Below are positions 8,503 through 17,120 of a stretch of DNA of 64,000 nucleotides, in pieces; the first letter of the stretch is position 1, and each line of letters starts with the position of its first letter. Made by a program: the position numbers and the translations under genes. The DNA is from DATBVX01 sp963695985. Lineage in GTDB: Bacteria; Pseudomonadota; Gammaproteobacteria; Steroidobacterales; Steroidobacteraceae. The DNA is taken from the NCBI GenBank assembly GCA_963695985.1, contig CAVOIC010000011.1:186001-250000 (forward strand). Direction: 5' to 3'. The notes beneath the pieces were generated by a model, which saw only the letters and a list, made by a program, of their open reading frames with translations, did no database searches and had not been told where the DNA came from.

Positions 8503-9267
8503 TCAACGCTCGTAGCGAATAACCTTCGAAATCGCCGCGTGCATCGTGGCGGCAATCGGCTGATCCATCTCCTCGAGAAGATGGCCGGTAAGCCCGGCGC
8601 AGCGCGCAGTGAGCACGATTCCACGGACCGCCGGCGCGGGAATGCCAGCCTCGCCGAGTGCGACAGCGATGGCGGCACTGACGTTGGTCACCAGCCGGGC
8701 GCGCAGCTGCTTGTGCACTTCAGTCTCGAGTGCAGCGAGCGCACGCGCATAGCTGCCCTGGCTGTCCACGGATTTCACGATCTCGAGCAGCCGCCCGACT
8801 CGCGGGTCGCGCCGGCGGTGCACCAAGTGGCCAAAACCCGGGATCGGGCGCTCGGAACCGCGGTACGACCTTACCACTGCGCGCGCGAGAGCGGCACGCT
8901 TGCCCTCTGGCGCCTGCGCCAGCGGCTCGAGCAATCGCGCGCATTCACTCGCCGTACCCGCAAACCGGTCGCCGACGCCCAGCAACCCGGCCGCGATCGC
9001 GCCCTGGAACGATTCCGGCGCTCCGTACAGCGTGAGACGGGACGTCACCGCCGCCGGCATCAGTCCATGCTCCATGATCGTGACCAGTACCGCGTCCAGC
9101 AGGGTGGTCTGGCGGCGTGAGGGCAGCGCCCCGGTCAGGTGCAGGAAGATCATCTCGCTGAAGGTCACCCGGCCCATCAGCTGCGTGGCCAGGTCCTTGC
9201 CCCGAATCGAGACATGGTCTGCGTCATAGCCCGCGATACGCGTCGTCTTGTTCACCCTGCGCTTCAT
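8503..9267 (-). CDS. Citrate synthase-like / citryl-CoA lyase family protein
   Basis: A 254-residue short member of the citrate synthase superfamily, first gene of the minus-strand operon. It keeps the catalytic His region GFGHLVHRRRDPR and the C-terminal TARCAGLTGHLLEEM. At about 60% of citrate synthase length it matches citryl-CoA-lyase-like and stand-alone domain proteins that cleave or form acyl-CoA C-C bonds. The ATG at 9267 is preferred; an in-frame GTG at 9309 would add 14 residues. Its stop is 13 bases from the oxygenase start. The substrate is unknown; a role in side-chain cleavage of an aromatic acyl-CoA is one option. Confidence 0.8.
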   Translation of the reverse strand: MKRRVNKTTRIAGYDADHVSIRGKDLATQLMGRVTFSEMIFLHLTGALPSRRQTTLLDAVLVTIMEHGLMPAAVTSRLTLYGAPESFQGAIAAGLLGVGDRFAGTASECARLLEPLAQAPEGKRAALARAVVRSYRGSERPIPGFGHLVHRRRDPRVGRLLEIVKSVDSQGSYARALAALETEVHKQLRARLVTNVSAAIAVALGEAGIPAPAVRGIVLTARCAGLTGHLLEEMDQPIAATMHAAISKVIRYER

Positions 9268-9339
9268 TGATCTACTGTAGCTGATGTTCGCGCCGGAAAT
9301 CGTTGTCACGGCCTGTCTCGGCTGCTAGCAGCGTGATGG

Positions 9340-10221
9340 CTACACCATGACGCCGCGCGCGTAATCCTCCACAGTCCGAAGCTTCAACGCGAATGCCTTC
9401 AGAGTTGCGCTCATGTCAATGGGCGCCATGCTCGTATAGCTGAGCATCAGCGCGGCGAAGGACTTCTGCATCGGATCAGTCGCAGCCGCGAACTGCGCTT
9501 GCAGCGCTTCGACGGCAATGTGAGTCACGTCGAACGGTTTGCCGCCAATCTTTTCGAAGATCCTGACGACTTCCGAGGGCGCGATGCCCGCGGGTCCTCC
9601 CAGCTGAAGCGTTGCATTCTGAGCTATCGGATTGTCCACGCTGGCCACGGCGAATTGGGCTACGTCGAGGAAGGAAATCCAGCTGATCGCGCTGTCGCCA
9701 CTTCCGTAGATCACCGCCTTGTGATTGGGGTAATCGAAACCCACGGCCGGGCTGAGCCAGATCTCCATGAAATAGGTGGGCTGCAGGATCGTGTAGCTCA
9801 TGCCGCTCGCCCGCAGACGCTCTTCGACAGCCCGCTTGGCATCCTGCAAGGGAAAGGACGGCGCCATCGGCGGGAAAGATGTGTACACCAGTCGCTGTAC
9901 GCCTGCTTCGCGCGCCGCAGCGATCAGGCTGAGGCAGCCGTCCTGGTCCGTGCTCTGCGGAGTGTTCTCGTTCGGCTGGTATGCGAAGGGCATGGTCGAG
10001 GCCGTGCTGATCACAGCGCTCACACCCTTGCAGGCTGCTTTGAGCGACGCACGATCACGCAGGTCGCCCTGCACTACAGCCACGCCAAGACTCTTGAGCT
10101 TCTCCACCTTGTTGGCGTCCGAGGTAGCCCGCACGAGGGCTCTGACCGGCTTGCCAGCGGACGCGAGCAAGCGGCAAATCTCGGTGCCGACCATTCCGGT
10201 TGCACCCACCACGAGGTTCAT
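9340..10221 (-). CDS. NmrA-type NAD(P)-binding reductase (atypical SDR)
   Basis: A 293-residue protein with an N-terminal Rossmann motif VVGATGMVGTEI and the SDR-a5/NmrA layout (VVQGDLRDRASL, STASTMPF, LVYTSFPP, SYTILQPTYFMEIW). Family members include isoflavone-reductase-like enzymes and redox sensors that bind NAD(P) without catalysis. The ATG at 10221 has a strong GGGGAGAA ribosome site. It is divergent from the VAO-type oxidase gene (119 bases apart), so the two may share a control region. The substrate cannot be told. Confidence 0.8.
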   Translation of the reverse strand: MNLVVGATGMVGTEICRLLASAGKPVRALVRATSDANKVEKLKSLGVAVVQGDLRDRASLKAACKGVSAVISTASTMPFAYQPNENTPQSTDQDGCLSLIAAAREAGVQRLVYTSFPPMAPSFPLQDAKRAVEERLRASGMSYTILQPTYFMEIWLSPAVGFDYPNHKAVIYGSGDSAISWISFLDVAQFAVASVDNPIAQNATLQLGGPAGIAPSEVVRIFEKIGGKPFDVTHIAVEALQAQFAAATDPMQKSFAALMLSYTSMAPIDMSATLKAFALKLRTVEDYARGVMV

Positions 10222-10339
10222 CGACTTCTCCCCACGTCGACGAGGCGCCAGCGCCGCGGCCTTGGCGCGAGTATGACCCTCGATTACCCTTCTTCCAATG
10301 ACCCGCTCTCGCGGGTCATTAGCACAGAGGTTCCACACG

Positions 10340-11950
10340 ATGCGCGTTCCCCCGGGCGTCAGCCAGCAGGAATTCACCGCCGCTCTGCACCAGTTCGAAG
10401 CGGCTGTGGGACGCGAGTGGCTTTTCACCAGCGACGACGATCTGCACCTGTATCGCGATGCGTATTCGCTTTTCTGGGATGAAGAAGAGGAGCGCGTCGC
10501 TTCGGCCGCGGTCGCGCCGGAGAGCGTCGAACAGGTGCAGCAGATCATGCGCATCGCGAATCGCTACCGCATTCCGATCTATCCCATCTCCACCGGCAAG
10601 AACCTGGGCTACGGCGGCTCGGCACCCGTGTATTCGGGCAGCGTCGTGCTCGACCTCAAGCGCATGAACCGCGTCATCGAGGTCGACGAGCGCAGCGCTT
10701 CGTGCGTCGTCGAGCCCGGCGTGAGCTATTTCGACATGTACCGCCACCTGCAGAGTGTCGGGTCACGGCTCTGGATCGACGTGCCCGATCCGGGCTGGGG
10801 CAGCCTCATCGGCAATGCGCTCGATAATGGCGGCGGCTACACCGCGCCCGCGTACCGCAATCACTTCGAAGCCCACTGCGGCATGGAGGTCGTGCTCGCG
10901 AACGGCGAAATCCTGCGGACCGGAATGGGCGCGCTGCCGGGTGCAAAGACCTGGCAGCAGTACAAGTTCGGCTACGGCCCATTCCTCGACGGCATTTTCA
11001 AGCAGTCGAACATGGGCGTCGTGACCAAGATGGGCTTCTGGCTGTTCCCGGAGCCGGAGTCCTATCTCTCCGGCAACGTCAGCACGCCGCGGCACGACGA
11101 CATCATTCGCATCGTCGACATCTTCAATTATCTAGAGAACACAATGGCGGTGCATGGGTTGCCGAGCATCAGCAGTCCGCTGTATCCGATCTTCGCGATC
11201 AGCGATCCGGAGCTCGCTGCTTTGCATGCGGCACCGGAGAGTCCAGACCCGATCGCGCTTCAGGGCTATGCGGATCGCAAAGGCTTTCCGTTCTGGAACT
11301 GCTCACTCAAGTTCTACGGTGCGCCGAACGTCGTACGCGCGCAGTGGGAGCACGCGCAGGAGCGCTTCGCAGCGATTCCGGGCGCGAAATTTCGCGAGGG
11401 CGAGTTCTACAAGTTGCCACTGACGCCCGAGGAGCGCGCGAAGGTGCATGCGCCGGAGTTCGGCATTCCGAGCCTCGCCATGTTCTCCGTCGGCGCGCGC
11501 TCGGCAATGAATCCGCTGCCCGCCAATGGCCACTTCTGGTTCTCGCCCATCATCCCGCGCACGGGCGAAGCGGTCATCGAGGCGAACCGCGTCATTCGGC
11601 GAACGGCGCGCGAGCTGAAGATCCCGATCATGGTCTTCAGCCCGCCAGTGGGCTGCTGGGCGCGCGCATTCATCCTGGTGCTCGCAATTCCGGTGAGCCG
11701 GGTGCCCGAGGAAGATCGAAGGCTGCGCGCCGCCGTGAAGCAGCTGATCCGTGTCTGTGCCGACCATGGCTGGGGCGAATACCGCACCGCGCCCGCCTTC
11801 ATGGACACCGTGTCAGAAGTCTATTCCTACAACGATCACATCCAGCGACGCGTCGGCGAAAGCATCAAGGATGCGCTCGATCCGAACGGCATCCTGTCGG
11901 CCGGGCGGTATGGATTGTGGCCTAAGCATCTGCGCAACCGGCGCACCTAA
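10340..11950 (+). CDS. Vanillyl-alcohol-oxidase-type FAD-dependent phenol oxidase
   Basis: A 536-residue flavoprotein oxidising para-substituted phenols. The PCMH FAD domain shows PISTGKNLGYGGSAPVY and VEPGVSYFDMYRHLQ; the substrate domain ends GWGEYRTAPAFMD and DPNGILSAGRYGLWP. It resembles fungal vanillyl-alcohol oxidase and eugenol oxidase more than 4-cresol dehydrogenase. The His in ANGHFWFSP aligns with the His that binds FAD covalently in VAO, whereas cresol dehydrogenase uses a Tyr elsewhere. The YR pair in GEYRT matches VAO active-site residues. No cytochrome c subunit gene is adjacent, which favours an oxidase. Start ATG 10340 follows an agagg ribosome site. Divergent from the NmrA-type gene. 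Confidence 0.88.
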   Translation: MRVPPGVSQQEFTAALHQFEAAVGREWLFTSDDDLHLYRDAYSLFWDEEEERVASAAVAPESVEQVQQIMRIANRYRIPIYPISTGKNLGYGGSAPVYSGSVVLDLKRMNRVIEVDERSASCVVEPGVSYFDMYRHLQSVGSRLWIDVPDPGWGSLIGNALDNGGGYTAPAYRNHFEAHCGMEVVLANGEILRTGMGALPGAKTWQQYKFGYGPFLDGIFKQSNMGVVTKMGFWLFPEPESYLSGNVSTPRHDDIIRIVDIFNYLENTMAVHGLPSISSPLYPIFAISDPELAALHAAPESPDPIALQGYADRKGFPFWNCSLKFYGAPNVVRAQWEHAQERFAAIPGAKFREGEFYKLPLTPEERAKVHAPEFGIPSLAMFSVGARSAMNPLPANGHFWFSPIIPRTGEAVIEANRVIRRTARELKIPIMVFSPPVGCWARAFILVLAIPVSRVPEEDRRLRAAVKQLIRVCADHGWGEYRTAPAFMDTVSEVYSYNDHIQRRVGESIKDALDPNGILSAGRYGLWPKHLRNRRT

Positions 11951-11966
11951 GCGCGATCGTGACTCG

Positions 11967-12377
11967 TCACGGAGCCGCGACGCCTTCCTTCAACTGGCGT
12001 TGGTACTCGGCTTCGTCGAAATGCCCCTTGGACTCTGCAATCAGGCCGTCGGCGCCGATCTCCCATTCTTCGTAGCCGCTGATACGGACGGCCTTGCCGG
12101 TGCCGCCAGGACCGGTGTTTGTCCCGGTCAGCGTCCAGCGGTAGATGAAATGTCCCCGCTCCAGGCTGAGATCATCCATCGTTACGATCATGTCTGGAAA
12201 GGCTGTCATGAATCCCTGCGCGGCCGCAGTGATCGCTGCGCGCCCAACAGACGGGTTTCCGTCGTTGATTTTCAGAGATCCGTTCCTGGCGAAGAAGGAC
12301 GCCACGCTCGCTGCATCCTGGCTGCACCAGGCAGCGGTGTAACGGGCCGCGAATTCTTTGACGTTGTCAGCGTTCAC
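11967..12377 (-). CDS. SnoaL-like (NTF2-fold) nuclear transport factor 2 family protein
   Basis: A protein of about 136 residues with the SnoaL/NTF2 pattern: FAARYTAAWCSQDAASVASF at the N-terminus, then AFPDMIVTMDDL and a C-terminal KGHFDEAEYQRQL. Such proteins are small alpha-beta barrels used as cyclases, isomerases or binding proteins. No ATG fits; a GTG at 12377 is the most likely start, 13 bases downstream of the DUF1272 stop. It is the last of a string of small accessory genes on this strand. The biochemical role is unknown. Confidence 0.65.
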   Translation of the reverse strand: MNADNVKEFAARYTAAWCSQDAASVASFFARNGSLKINDGNPSVGRAAITAAAQGFMTAFPDMIVTMDDLSLERGHFIYRWTLTGTNTGPGGTGKAVRISGYEEWEIGADGLIAESKGHFDEAEYQRQLKEGVAAP

Positions 12378-12390
12378 AGGCGTTGTGCTG

Positions 12391-12699
12391 CTATCGTTTT
12401 TCCGGTGGAATTGTCCTGATTGCAGCCGAGAACTTCGCATGAGCGGCGAGATCCACCGGCCTGTGCCTGACCTTGGTACTCGCCGGATCCTTGCCGAGGA
12501 AGTTGTCGCCCTTCCAGTTCTTCGATGGTCTGATGGGTCTGGGAACGAACCCGCCCCCGCAGTTGGGACATACGTTCCCCAGGACATCATCGACGCACCT
12601 GGCACAGAACGTACACTCATACGTGCAGATGCGCGCCTCGAGCGAGTCCGGTGGCAGCACCTTGTTGCAGTGTTCGCAGGTCGGGCGGAGTTCGAGCAT
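12391..12699 (-). CDS. DUF1272 zinc-ribbon protein
   Basis: A 102-residue cysteine-rich protein starting MLELRPTCEHC. It has at least four zinc-binding pairs (CEHC, ICTYEC, CARC and CPNC), the pattern of DUF1272, followed by GGGFVPRPIRP and a basic tail. The function of the family is unknown; a structural zinc fold is expected. The start was set at 12699 because the domain begins there and a purine-rich AGAGGGG sits just upstream. It lies between the SnoaL-like and cysteine-synthase-like genes with gaps of 13 bases each, so one transcript is likely. Confidence 0.75.
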   Translation of the reverse strand: MLELRPTCEHCNKVLPPDSLEARICTYECTFCARCVDDVLGNVCPNCGGGFVPRPIRPSKNWKGDNFLGKDPASTKVRHRPVDLAAHAKFSAAIRTIPPEKR

Positions 12700-12712
12700 G
12701 CGGCCCCTCTTC

Positions 12713-13636
12713 TTATCTGCTCCTGTACACATCGGTGCTCAAGTACTTCAGGCCAGAGTCCGCCATCAGCGTGACCACCTTGGCACCTGGCCCCAGCCGC
12801 TTTGCGACCTGAATCGCGGCGACGACGTTTGCTCCGGAAGACGTCCCTGCGAAGAGGGCCTCCTCCCGCGCGAGGCGCCTCGCCATATCCTTCGCGTCGT
12901 CTGTTTTGACCGGCAGGATCTCGTCCACCAGAGTCGGCTCCCAGAGCGGAGGAGTGTAGCCAATCCCCACTCCTTCGATCTTGTGAGGCCCTGCCTGACC
13001 TCCTAGCAACACCGAGGATTCCGCGGGTTCGACGACGACGATCCTGATACTCGGTTTGTATCGCTTCAGCACAGTGGCTACCCCGCGCGAGGAAGCCGCT
13101 GTACCCACACAGTGAACGAAGGCGTCAATCTCCCCGTTCGTCTGATTCCAGATCTCTTCGCCCAGCGAGTAGTAGCCCGCGATGCTGTCATGGTTGTTGA
13201 GCTGGTCGGTGAAGTAGGTGTGGGGCTCCTGGCTCAACCGACGGGCGGCTTCAATCATGTCCAGGATCAATTTCTTGGTGGTACGGCCTCCCTCGCTTGG
13301 AAGGAGCGTGAGCTCTGCACCCAGCGCCACCATGTGATCCAGCTTCTCCTGGCTGAACGCATCGGAGCTGACGATCTGGATACGGTAGCCTCTGGCGGCG
13401 CAGACCAATGCCAGCGATGTCCCCGTGCTGCCGCCGGTGTACTCGACGACGGTGTCTCCCGGCTTCAGCCGTCCGTCCTCCTCCGCCCGCGAAATCACAG
13501 TCAGCGCCATCCGGTCCTTGAGGCTGCCGGTGGGGTTCTCCCACTCGAGCTTCACGAAGATGTCCGCACAATTGGCTGGAACGACCTTGCGAAGTCGAAC
13601 CATCGATGTGTTTCCAATGGCGTGGAGAATGTCCAT
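12713..13636 (-). CDS. Cysteine synthase family PLP-dependent enzyme
   Basis: A 307-residue fold-type II PLP enzyme. The PLP lysine is in NPTGSLKDRMA (near residue 42), the phosphate loop is EYTGGSTGTS, and the C-terminal serine region is LMADSGLKYLSTD. It starts IGNTSMVRLRKV as in O-acetylserine sulfhydrylases and cystathionine beta-synthases. Typical CysK/CysM would have TSGNTG where this has TGGSTG, the variant seen in divergent CBS-like proteins, so the donor substrate may differ. It is flanked on both sides by small accessory genes on the same strand, with no cys regulon genes near. Confidence 0.85.
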   Translation of the reverse strand: MDILHAIGNTSMVRLRKVVPANCADIFVKLEWENPTGSLKDRMALTVISRAEEDGRLKPGDTVVEYTGGSTGTSLALVCAARGYRIQIVSSDAFSQEKLDHMVALGAELTLLPSEGGRTTKKLILDMIEAARRLSQEPHTYFTDQLNNHDSIAGYYSLGEEIWNQTNGEIDAFVHCVGTAASSRGVATVLKRYKPSIRIVVVEPAESSVLLGGQAGPHKIEGVGIGYTPPLWEPTLVDEILPVKTDDAKDMARRLAREEALFAGTSSGANVVAAIQVAKRLGPGAKVVTLMADSGLKYLSTDVYRSR

Positions 13637-13645
13637 GAAAGCGCT

Positions 13646-13975
13646 TCAGTCGACGATGAAGAGCTTTGCGCCAACCTCGGTGTGCGAGCGATGCGGTTCG
13701 GCATTGTCGGCGACCTGATAGCTCATGCCGGGCTTGAGCGTGAACGTGCGACCGTCTTTGAGCTCAGTGTGCAATTCACCGTCGGTGCACAGCAGGATGT
13801 GGCCCTTGATGCACCAGTGGTCAGCCTGGTAGCCAGGCATGTACTCGACCATGCGCACGCGAATGGCTCCAAACTGCTGAGTGCGCCAGTAAGCCAAGCC
13901 GCGTTCGCCCTTGTGCTCAGTGCGCTGGATCTTGGACCAGTCGGTGGTGACGAACGGGATAGCGGACATGTGCAT
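13646..13975 (-). CDS. DHCW-motif cupin-fold protein
   Basis: A small cupin of about 109 residues. It contains ADHWCIKGHILLC, the hallmark that names the DHCW-motif cupin family, and a second cupin segment FTLKPGMSYQVADN followed by HRSHTEVGAKLF. Metal binding through the His residues is likely; the ligand or reaction is unknown. ATG codons at 13975 and 13969 both fit. It is 9 bases from the upstream-encoded cysteine-synthase-like gene and 16 bases from the GNAT gene, suggesting a transcriptional unit of small stress or detoxification genes. Confidence 0.7.
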   Translation of the reverse strand: MHMSAIPFVTTDWSKIQRTEHKGERGLAYWRTQQFGAIRVRMVEYMPGYQADHWCIKGHILLCTDGELHTELKDGRTFTLKPGMSYQVADNAEPHRSHTEVGAKLFIVD

Positions 13976-13991
13976 CGTCACGTTCCTATGC

Positions 13992-14450
13992 CTAGCCCCG
14001 CAAGGATTTGTTGTACACAAAGAAGGCTTCGTCGCGCACCCAGTCAAGTGACTCGTACAGCGACTGGGCGACGCTGTTATTTCTTGCCGTCGACAGCTCC
14101 ATACGCGCGGCGCCTGTCTGTGTGGCATGTTTCTGCGCGGCAATCATGAGAGACCTGCCGGCTCCGATGCCCCGAGCCTCGGGGCTGACAAACAGGTCGT
14201 ACAGCGTGTAGGTGGGCGCTGCCCTGATGGAGCAGAATGACGGGTATAGCTGGCAGAAGCCGATGACGTTCTTGGTCGCTGACTCGGCGAGGATGACAAC
14301 GGAATCATTCCGTTCGAGCCTGTCACGCATGAACTGCCGGGCCAGGGGCAGGTCCGGGGCCTGTTTGTAAAATTGCCTGTAGGCATCGAAAAGCGATGCC
14401 ACGGGATCGAGGTCGTCAAGTGTGGCGAGCCTCGTCGTGATTGTGGTCAT
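13992..14450 (-). CDS. GNAT family N-acetyltransferase
   Basis: A 152-residue acetyl-CoA-dependent acetyltransferase. The acetyl-CoA pyrophosphate loop is seen in VSPEARGIGAGRSLM, preceded by the beta-4 strand YTLYDLFV and followed by ARNNSVAQSLYESLDWVRD, the usual GNAT C-terminal motif. The start at ATG 14450 is where the domain begins (TRLATLDDLDPVASLF). It heads the minus-strand group of small genes running to 11967. The substrate cannot be inferred. Confidence 0.8.
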   Translation of the reverse strand: MTTITTRLATLDDLDPVASLFDAYRQFYKQAPDLPLARQFMRDRLERNDSVVILAESATKNVIGFCQLYPSFCSIRAAPTYTLYDLFVSPEARGIGAGRSLMIAAQKHATQTGAARMELSTARNNSVAQSLYESLDWVRDEAFFVYNKSLRG

Positions 14451-14594
14451 TGGACTTGGCCTCGATGCATCGGCGCACGCAACACGCCGCGGTCTTTGAA
14501 CTAAATCGTCGCGATCCACCTAATCGATATCAGGACAAAGGTAAGCTAGCAGCGTCGCTCTCGTATCAACTAGGGTACTCAGGAAGCAACCAGG

Positions 14595-16140
14595 ATGCAT
14601 TCATTTACCGCGCGCGCAATCGCCATTGCCCTGGCGCTCGTGCTGGGCGCATGTGGCGGGAGCAATTCAGGGACCGACGCCGGGGCAGCTGCGAGTCCAT
14701 CGCGCGGCACACTCTTGCAGAATCCGCCCGAGTTGTTGTCTGTTGAGACAGCCGCAAGCCTGTTGTCAGAGCTGACCGGAGCGAGCGATCCGCAACTGGC
14801 AGTGCTAGTTGGAACGCCACTCTGCGATGTCGCCATCTACCATTTGCGATACATGACGGTCGGCGGTGCCAACGAAGCCACCGATGCGTCCGGCGCGCTG
14901 ATGGTGCCAACCGGTCTCGATTCGAAATGCACTGGCGCACGGCCGATCATCTTGTACGCACATGGCACCACAACCGATCGCGCTTTCAATATTGCGAAGG
15001 TGCACGACAACGGCGAGGGATTCCTGCTGGCCGCGTTCTTCGCGTCGCAGGGCTACATTGTCGTTGCTCCGAACTACGCGGGCTACGACACCTCAACCCT
15101 TCCATATCATCCTTATCTGGTCGGCGATCAACAATCCAAGGACATGATCGATGCGCTGACTGCAGCGCGCAGTGCGTTGCCGGTCGCTTCGGCACTGGTG
15201 ACGAAGGATAGCGGTCGGCTGTTCATCACCGGTTACTCTCAAGGGGGTTACGTGGCGATGGCGACGCATCGGGCCATGGAGGCCGCTGGCATGAGGGTCA
15301 CCGCGTCGGCGCCGATGTCCGGGCCTTATGCGATTGCCGCGTTCGTTGACGCCGTGGTTTCCGGTGAGGTCAACGCCGGCGCGCCGGTGTCATGGACCTT
15401 GCTGATCACGGCGTATCAGAAATCCTACGGCAACATCTACGGCAGCCCTGGCGAAATCTTTGAGCCTCAATTCGTAAACGGCATCGAGACCCTGCTGCCG
15501 AGCACGACGCCGCGAGGCGACCTGTTCGCACAGGGAAAACTGCCCCAACATGCGTTGTTCAGTACGACTCCGCCCGATCCGGCCTACGCCGACATCACGC
15601 CCGCCACACAGCCGGCGAACCTCGCGCCCGTGTTCGCACTCGGCTTTGGCACCGACAACCTGGCTACAAACAGCTACCGCCTGAGCTACCTGTCGGACGC
15701 GCACAGCAATCCGGATGGCGGGTGGCCCACGACAACCACGGGCGCCCCGGCCGCAAACGCCCGGACTGCCGTTACGTCAGGCGCTGCAACGAAACGATCT
15801 GCGCAACTGGATTCCAGCGGCCCCGACCCTTCTGTGCGGGGGCAATGCTGACCCGACTGTCTTCTGGCTCAACACGCAGCTGATGCAGGGTTATTGGGCA
15901 TCGCGCGCGCCGTCATCCGCGCAGATCAGCGTACTCGATCTTGATTCAACCGCATCGGGCAGCGAGCCCTATGCCGATCTCAAGACGAAATTTGCGCTGG
16001 CGAAGGAGCTCGTCGCTGCAGCTGCGGTAGCGCAAGGCGCGAACGACGGCGGCGCGAGCGCGGTCACGGATGCCTATCACGGGACGCTCGTGCCGCCATT
16101 TTGCCTGGCAGCCGTGTCGTCCTTCCTTGCGGCTCAATGA
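14595..16140 (+). pseudogene. Secreted lipoprotein alpha/beta-hydrolase (esterase/lipase) with a frameshift
   Basis: The 5' frame encodes a lipoprotein signal (IALALVLGACGG lipobox) and an alpha/beta hydrolase core with the nucleophile serine in ITGYSQGGYVAM (near residue 213). From about 15763 the homologous reading continues in the next frame: LRQALQRNDLRNW, the catalytic Asp region CGGNADPTVFW and the His in YHGTLVPPF, ending at 16140. Removing one C from the CCC at 15760-15762 restores one protein of about 515 residues. As written, the first frame ends at 15851 without the Asp and His of the triad. Either a true inactivating insertion or a consensus error; the rest of the gene looks intact. 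Confidence 0.75.
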
Positions 16141-16180
16141 AGGCCCTCGACAGATGGCATCCTTCAGAATGTCGGTTCCA

Positions 16181-16498
16181 CTACGCGCGCGTGGAACTCG
16201 ATGCCCGCGCTGCGGCTTCCTCCGTGCGAATCTGCCGTTGACGCTGATTAAGCGAACGAATGCACAGGGGTAGCGCGATCGCGTAAGGCACCCACAGCAA
16301 CCAGTTGTACGGTTTGGGCAGCAACAGGAGTCCGGCTAAGAACGCTGTAATCGCCACCCAAGCAATCGCGGACACGCGAATCATGAAGGAACGCTCGCGC
16401 GGTCCCGCGGTGTTCTTGATGCTGAAGTAGGTGCCGACGACACCACCGGCCATTCCAATGACACCACCAACAATTCCGCCTACCAAGCCGACGTCCAC
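16181..16498 (-). CDS. Small membrane protein, hypothetical
   Basis: A protein of about 105 residues with a glycine-rich first hydrophobic helix (GGIVGGVIGMAGGVVG) and two further helices around residues 42-60 and 67-80, ending in a charged tail. GTG at 16498 is the probable start, 16 bases downstream of the attC core at 16515-16521, the spacing expected for the first gene after a cassette junction. Its own attC is not visible downstream, so it marks the distal end of the cassette array. No family name could be given. Confidence 0.5.
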   Translation of the reverse strand: MDVGLVGGIVGGVIGMAGGVVGTYFSIKNTAGPRERSFMIRVSAIAWVAITAFLAGLLLLPKPYNWLLWVPYAIALPLCIRSLNQRQRQIRTEEAAARASSSTRA

Positions 16499-16514
16499 GT
16501 CATCCCCCGGTGTC

Positions 16515-16610
16515 GTCTAACGCTCGCGCCGAGCGGCCGCCGAGCCGCGAAGGGCCGAGGGCAGTCGCCAGCGACGTTGGCGGCCGGTCCGTTCGAACGC
16601 GCGGTTCGGC
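16515..16610 (-). repeat. attC recombination site 1 (slightly degenerate)
   Basis: Read on the minus strand it opens GCCGAAC (one mismatch to RYYYAAC), contains the arms CGCGCGTTCGAACGG and GGCGGCCGCTCGGCGCGAGC, and closes GTTAGAC (perfect GTTRRRY). The site is 96 bp, directly downstream of the MaoC-like gene (stop at 16633). It belongs to the same type as the site at 25493-25588. Confidence 0.7.
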
Positions 16611-16632
16611 ATCATGCGTCCTAGGCCCGAAC

Positions 16633-17073
16633 CTAAAGCTGATCAGTGACAAGAACCCGACCCTTCGCACCCAAAGAAGTATGACCGTCTTGGCTCTTGA
16701 CGCGCCCCCGCAGTTCAACGACATCACCATTGAGCTTATCGTTCGGCGTCACCTTCACAACCAGCCACTCAAGCCGGATCGTCTCGTCAGCGTAGATCGG
16801 CTTCCGGAAACGGACCCAGAACTCAAGCCCCACCATCGCTCCTTTCTTCGAGAAGTGCGATGCCGTCAGCCCAAGCAACAGCGCGGTGGTGTGGGTGCCA
16901 CTCGCGATCAGACGGCCGTAGCGGGTGGACGCCGCAAACCGAGGGTCGTGGTGAACGGGGTTATCGTCGCCAGCAGCGTGGGCATAGGCGCCGACGATCG
17001 CCGGCGTCAGCGTGACTTCAGAGGAAAAGCGTTCTCTCGGATAAGCCCTCATGATGCACTCGTCTCCCTTCAA
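16633..17073 (-). CDS. MaoC-like (R)-specific hydratase domain protein
   Basis: A hot-dog-fold protein of about 146 residues. AYAHAAGDDNPVHHDPRFA matches the hydratase-2 motif, with the catalytic Asp and His in GDDNPVHHD, followed by RLIASGTHTTALL. Such enzymes hydrate trans-2-enoyl-CoA; stand-alone short forms often have unknown acyl substrates. ATG at 17073 (or 17052) starts the domain. Its stop codon is followed within 25 bases by attC site 1, so it appears to be a cassette gene. Confidence 0.8.
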   Translation of the reverse strand: MKGDECIMRAYPRERFSSEVTLTPAIVGAYAHAAGDDNPVHHDPRFAASTRYGRLIASGTHTTALLLGLTASHFSKKGAMVGLEFWVRFRKPIYADETIRLEWLVVKVTPNDKLNGDVVELRGRVKSQDGHTSLGAKGRVLVTDQL

Positions 17074-17120
17074 TTTAGAGCCTCGATGCGGACATAGCTG
17101 AGTGTTTGAGCGGTCCTCAA

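Noticed and set aside
17074..17120. Possible attC between the MaoC-like and cupin genes
   Set aside because: Only 47 bases, without RYYYAAC/GTTRRRY cores or paired arms.
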